A DNA stretch of 56,358 nt from a bacterium (GTDB lineage Bacteria > SZUA-79 > Acidulodesulfobacterales > Acidulodesulfobacteraceae), in NCBI GenBank assembly GCA_021800745.1, contig JAJYYS010000002.1, forward strand, positions 1-56,358, written 5' to 3'. Under the pieces are notes generated by a model, which saw only the letters and a program-made list of their open reading frames with translations, ran no database searches and was not told the DNA's origin. A program made the position numbers and the translations under genes. Shown here one piece after another: positions 52,366 through 56,358 of this stretch (positions are counted from its first letter, which is position 1; the number at the start of each line of letters is the position of its first letter).

Positions 52366-54135
52366 ATGATTCCTCAGACGAATAAAACAGGCGGCAACTT
52401 AACTTATCCTGCTAATCCTGCTAAAAAAAAGTCGGAAGATTCTAAACTCGGCGAAATTCTCGTATCTAATTCTTTTATAACCAGAGCCGATTTAGAAAAT
52501 GCGGCGGCTAAGGAAGATTTGCCTGCGAAACCTTCTTTAAAAATCCTTATAGACGAAGGAAAAGTAAAAGAAACGGAACTATCTGTATTTTTATCCGGAT
52601 ATTTCAAAATAGATTCGGTCGATATAGGCGCCTTGGATATCCCTAAAAATATAATAAATATGATTCCTCCGGAAAAAGCCATAAAGTTCCGCGCCATACC
52701 TTATAAAATAGAAAAAGACATTCTATACATAGCCTCCGCCGACCCGACAAGAAATGAAATAATAGACGATATTTCTTTTTTTACCGGCATTCCGGCGGTA
52801 TATTCCGTCGCTCCTTATTCGCAGATATTAAACGCTATGTCCAAATATTACAACGCTTCATTTTTTCTCGAACAATTTAAAACCGACGATAACGCCGGAC
52901 GGGCGGCCGCCGAAACTGATGAAGTAAGCGATATAACCAAAGATAAAAACAGCGCAAGCGCCGTGGAAAAATATATAAATAAAGTCATAAACGATGCGGT
53001 CGAGCGGGGCGCAAGCGATATACATATCGAATTTTACAGGAAATTTTCAAGAACAAGATTCAGGATAGACGGAAGGCTCATTGAGTATTCCAACACGCTT
53101 CCAACGGCAAAGTTAAATATAATATCGCGCATAAAAAATATGGCAAATCTAGATATAACCGAACAGAGGTTTCCTCAGGACGGCAGAATCACGGTATCGA
53201 TGGGAGGACACGAAATAGACATTAGGGTCTCCTGTATTCCTACGCTGTTCGGCGAAAAAATCGTAATGAGAATATTAAATAAATCCTCGCTTATTTTTGA
53301 CATAAATAAAATAGGCTTTTCCCAGTCGCACTTAAATATTTTAAAATCGGCAATACATAAGCCTTTCGGAATGATACTCGTCACGGGACCTACCGGAGCC
53401 GGAAAAACAACCACGCTTTATTGCATATTGAATGAATTAAATAATACGTCTTTAAATATATCTACCGCGGAGGACCCTATCGAATACGATTTCCCCGGTA
53501 TCAATCAGGTTCAGGTAAACGAAAAACTCAAAAATGAAAAAACAAACGTATATTTTAATTTTGCGGAAACCCTCAGGTCGTTTTTAAGGCAGGACCCGGA
53601 TATAATTATGGTCGGAGAAATAAGGGATACCGAAACCGCTTCTATAGCTATTCAGGCTGCGCTTACGGGACATCTTGTGCTTTCGACTATCCATACCAAT
53701 AACGCTTCTTCCACCGTTACCAGACTCATAAATATGAAAGCCGAACCTTTTCTTGTCGCCTCGAGCCTTAACCTGATAATAGCGCAAAGGCTTATCAGAA
53801 AATTATGTATGGAATGCAAGGAGGAACTGCCGCCTGAAGCCTTAAAGAAACTTGGGATTTCCGTTGCCGGCAACGGAAATAATTATACTAAACTTTATAA
53901 AGCCAAGGGATGCCCCGTCTGCAACAAAACCGGCTATAAAGGAAGAGTTCCTATATATGAAATGCTGGATGTATCGGATGAAATCAAGGGGCTTATAAAC
54001 AATAACCCCGCCGAATCGGAAATAGAAAAAATTGCCGTAAAAAACGGCATGAAAACGCTGGCAGACTCCGCAAAAGAAAAGTTTTTAGATGGTATTACTT
54101 CATTTGAAGAAATTTTACCTTATATGAATAAATGA
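52366..54135 (+). CDS. Type IV pilus/type II secretion assembly ATPase (PilB/GspE family)
   Basis: A 589-residue secretion ATPase. The N-terminal MshEN-like domain (LGEILVSNSFITRADLENA..) precedes the hexameric ATPase core: Walker A GPTGAGKTTTLY near residue 345, Asp box STAEDPIEYDFPGINQVQV, Walker B PDIIMVGEIRDTETA and the His box LVLSTIHTN. A tetracysteine zinc site (CMEC..CPVC) follows near 485-525. It powers assembly of pili or pseudopili. No pilC, pilM-Q or pilD gene is adjacent; the pilin-like gene at 15429 is the only possible substrate in the window. It is divergent from the VWA operon. Confidence 0.93.
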   Translation: MIPQTNKTGGNLTYPANPAKKKSEDSKLGEILVSNSFITRADLENAAAKEDLPAKPSLKILIDEGKVKETELSVFLSGYFKIDSVDIGALDIPKNIINMIPPEKAIKFRAIPYKIEKDILYIASADPTRNEIIDDISFFTGIPAVYSVAPYSQILNAMSKYYNASFFLEQFKTDDNAGRAAAETDEVSDITKDKNSASAVEKYINKVINDAVERGASDIHIEFYRKFSRTRFRIDGRLIEYSNTLPTAKLNIISRIKNMANLDITEQRFPQDGRITVSMGGHEIDIRVSCIPTLFGEKIVMRILNKSSLIFDINKIGFSQSHLNILKSAIHKPFGMILVTGPTGAGKTTTLYCILNELNNTSLNISTAEDPIEYDFPGINQVQVNEKLKNEKTNVYFNFAETLRSFLRQDPDIIMVGEIRDTETASIAIQAALTGHLVLSTIHTNNASSTVTRLINMKAEPFLVASSLNLIIAQRLIRKLCMECKEELPPEALKKLGISVAGNGNNYTKLYKAKGCPVCNKTGYKGRVPIYEMLDVSDEIKGLINNNPAESEIEKIAVKNGMKTLADSAKEKFLDGITSFEEILPYMNK

Positions 54136-54160
54136 ATAAAAAGAAGCAAAAACTCAAAAA

Positions 54161-54213
54161 AAATCCCCTCCTTAAAAAGGAGGGGATTTAGGTGTCAGGC
54201 GCCGGCCTGACGG
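54161..54213. terminator. Bidirectional terminator / dispersed palindrome between convergent genes
   Basis: A 13-bp perfect stem (54161-54173 with 54177-54189) of AAATCCCCTCCTT type, with a loop of three A and A/T tracts on both sides. GTCAGGC..GCCTGAC follows at about 54194-54211. It shares the CCCCTCC core with the elements at 39410-39550 and 56073-56358. Confidence 0.75.
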
Positions 54214-54220
54214 GGTGGTT

Positions 54221-55582
54221 TTATAAATTATATCCCGATTCGTCGTGCTGCGTTATATCGAGACCTATCGACTCCGCTTCTTTATCTACTCTTAGTCCCA
54301 TAACTTTATCTATTACCTTGAAGATTATATAACTCATAATGAATGAGTATGCCGCTACGGTAATTATAGTCAAAAACTGAATCCACATCTGCCCCGGGTT
54401 GCCGTAAAATAAGCCCCTTCCGGCAGAATTAATCAGGGGGTCGGCAAACAAGCCGGTCGCCAGCGCACCCCATATTCCGCCTACGCCGTGAACGCTAAAT
54501 ACATCGAGCGCATCGTCGGCACCCAATTTAGGCTTAACGAAAACAACCATGGAATAACAGAGAATACCCGCAACGAAACCTATTATTAGGGAACCTATCG
54601 GATTAACGAAACCAGATGCCGGAGTTATAGCGACAAGACCTGCTACTGCGCCGGATACCATACCTAGAGTCGTCGGTTTTCCGCTGCGAATCCACTCCGC
54701 AATCATCCAGCCGATAGCGGCGGCGGCGGTAGCGGTATTCGTCACCAAAAATGCCGACGTGGCAAGAGGATTTGCCTCTAAGGCGCTTCCCGCGTTAAAC
54801 CCGAACCATCCGAACCACAAAAGCGCTCCGCCCAAAATCGTGTAACCCAGCTGGCTCGGCTGAACGATATTTTCCTTCATATACCCTTTCCTTTTCCCCA
54901 GAACTAGAGCGCCGGCAAGACCCGCGACGCCTGCATCTATATGGACGACGGTTCCGCCCGCAAAGTCTAATGCCCCCATTTTCTGGAATAATCCGCCTAA
55001 TCCCCATACAGCCTGGGCTACCGGAGCATAAACAATCGTAAGCCATACTATTGTAAACACGACCCATGAAGAGAATTTTATTCTTTCGACGAGCGACCCG
55101 CTTATTAATGCTACAGTTATTACCGCAAACATAAGCTGGAACATAACGTAAACGTAAGAAGGTATCGTACCGTCGTATCTTGAATGCTGGGTTTCATGCA
55201 TTGCCAAAAGGCCTATGTATTTAAAACTTCCGATTACTCCGCCGAAAGCATCCGGTCCAAAAGCCAAAGAATAACCCCATAAAATCCATATAACGCTGAC
55301 TGTGGCAATAGCAATAAAACTCAGCGATATCGTATTTAAGACGTTTTTTCTCCTGACCATACCGCCGTAAAAAAACCCGAGTCCGGGGGTCATAAGCAGA
55401 ACTAAAGCCGATGAAGCTAATACCCATGCCGTATTTCCCGCGCTGAATGCCGGAACCTTAGCGGCGGCGTCTGCAAATACGGGACTTGCCCATGAAAACA
55501 CTACCAGCCCCAGTCCGCCTATTAAAGACCACGCATATATTATCGGTATTTTAAAATTTTTAGCATATTTAATAAGATTCAT
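54221..55582 (-). CDS. amt: Ammonium transporter Amt
   Basis: A 453-residue membrane channel with a signal-like N-terminal span (..LVVFSWASPVFADAAAK) and eleven transport spans. Conserved pieces are the twin histidines in VVHIDAGVAGLAGALVLG and SVHGVGGIWGALATGLFA, the entry segment LLMTPGLGFFYGGMVRRKN, and WFGWFGFNAGSA. It conducts ammonium/ammonia as a trimer. It is 95 bases downstream of the PII gene on the same strand, the conserved glnB/K-amtB arrangement, so PII binding is expected to gate it. The C-terminus ends ITQHDESGYNL. Confidence 0.95.
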   Translation of the reverse strand: MNLIKYAKNFKIPIIYAWSLIGGLGLVVFSWASPVFADAAAKVPAFSAGNTAWVLASSALVLLMTPGLGFFYGGMVRRKNVLNTISLSFIAIATVSVIWILWGYSLAFGPDAFGGVIGSFKYIGLLAMHETQHSRYDGTIPSYVYVMFQLMFAVITVALISGSLVERIKFSSWVVFTIVWLTIVYAPVAQAVWGLGGLFQKMGALDFAGGTVVHIDAGVAGLAGALVLGKRKGYMKENIVQPSQLGYTILGGALLWFGWFGFNAGSALEANPLATSAFLVTNTATAAAAIGWMIAEWIRSGKPTTLGMVSGAVAGLVAITPASGFVNPIGSLIIGFVAGILCYSMVVFVKPKLGADDALDVFSVHGVGGIWGALATGLFADPLINSAGRGLFYGNPGQMWIQFLTIITVAAYSFIMSYIIFKVIDKVMGLRVDKEAESIGLDITQHDESGYNL

Positions 55583-55677
55583 AATTTTTCCTATCCCTCC
55601 TTCTATTTATTTTTAGATTTTTTAATTAATTAAAAAAAATAACAATTAACTTTGTTGAAATTATCCGAATTATTTTA

Positions 55678-56034
<357 letters not shown>

Positions 56035-56072
56035 TTAAACTGCGTTAATTTAATTAATTTTACTTTCTTAAA

Positions 56073-56358
56073 GCACCCTCCTTATAAGGGAAAGGTGTCA
56101 GGCCTAACGGCAGCATACTACTTGCGGCAAGCGTTATAAAGCTCCCCTCCTTATAAAGGAGGGGTGTCAGGCCTAACGGCAGCATACTACTTGCGGCAAG
56201 CGTTATAAAGCTCCCCTCCTTATAAAGGAGGGGTGTCAGGCCTAACGGCAGCATACTACTTGCGGCAAGCGTTATAAAGCTCCCCTCCTTATAAAGGAGG
56301 GGTGTCAGGCCTAACGGCAGCATACTACTTGCGGCAAGCGTTATAAAGCTCCCCTCCT
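56073..56358. repeat. Tandem array of a 69-bp unit (four units plus a partial one, continues past right edge)
   Basis: Units start at 56073 (degenerate first palindrome), 56142, 56211, 56280 and 56349 (cut by the window end). Complete units 56142-56348 are identical by eye. Each holds CCCCTCCTTATAAAGGAGGG, a 9-bp palindrome plus loop, then GTGTCAGGCCTAACGGCAGC and a small CTTGC..GCAAG hairpin. The period is 23 codons, so one minus-strand frame stays open; this is a by-product of the repeat, not evidence of a gene. This is all I see between glnB and the window end. Confidence 0.93.

Noticed and set aside
56060..56323. An 87-codon minus-strand frame with a 23-residue repeat (MLPLGLTPLLYKEGSF..)
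   Set aside because: The frame is open only because the 69-bp unit is a multiple of three. It consists wholly of the repeat and palindrome, and has no ribosome site.
56073..56358. CRISPR array
   Set aside because: The units are contiguous and identical with no variable spacers, the period is wholly repeat, and no cas gene is near.

Overview
The window comes from the chromosome of a low-GC, Gram-negative bacterium. A TolC-type outer-membrane channel with HlyD and ABC partners, an O-antigen-type ABC exporter and periplasm-facing proteins all imply two membranes. HrcA/CIRCE control of grpE-dnaK, cytochrome c biogenesis system II (ResB/CcsA), PII-Amt and many DUF4143 ATPases fit an anaerobic or micro-aerophilic deltaproteobacterium-like lineage, for example the acid-mine-drainage Sva0485/Acidulodesulfobacterales type. 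That placement is inference. No rRNA, tRNA, CRISPR array or transposase gene was found.

Layout. 1-2.4 kb: a polyamine operon on the minus strand (spermidine synthase, agmatinase, and the start of a pyruvoyl-dependent arginine decarboxylase running off the left edge), plus a HIT protein. 2.6-22.1 kb: a surface-polysaccharide region with a Wzx-like flippase, a Wzm/Wzt-like ABC exporter, GT2, GT4 and GT26 glycosyltransferases, and Gmd plus Rmd for GDP-D-rhamnose. Inside it sit two paralogous fusions of an alkaline-phosphatase-superfamily ('sulfatase-like') domain with a PAPS/APS-reductase-like PP-loop domain, on either side of a pilin-like gene. 22.1-30.6 kb: a type I secretion operon (TolC, ABC, HlyD) followed by a large Ser/Thr/Ala-rich DUF4214-type surface protein with its own tandem promoters and a strong terminator. 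30.6-36 kb: three DUF4143 AAA ATPases, a nucleotidyltransferase and a nuclease-like coiled-coil protein, interspersed with a dispersed repeat. 36.2-38.3 kb: a histidine kinase, a zinc-ribbon membrane protein and a DciA-like protein. 38.3-43.4 kb: hrcA-grpE-dnaK-dnaJ with a CIRCE operator. 43.5-47.1 kb: resB-ccsA and a DUF1015 gene. 47.1-52.2 kb: a VWA / pseudokinase-PP2C / Ser-Thr-kinase operon in which the kinase carries a periplasmic cytochrome c domain. 52.4-56.4 kb: a PilB/GspE ATPase, amt, glnB and a 69-bp tandem repeat array that runs off the right edge.

The two strongest candidates for undescribed biology are: (1) the transmembrane Ser/Thr kinase with a C-terminal CxxCH cytochrome c domain, co-transcribed with a VWA protein and a pseudokinase-PP2C fusion and lying close to resB-ccsA, which suggests heme- or redox-controlled protein phosphorylation; and (2) the duplicated phosphatase/sulfatase-PP-loop fusion enzymes, one of them enclosed by a 48-bp inverted repeat with 45 of 48 positions identical. 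Several dispersed palindromic repeat families, including a composite element between dnaK and dnaJ, are also recorded. All calls come from reading the sequence; no database search or structure prediction was run.
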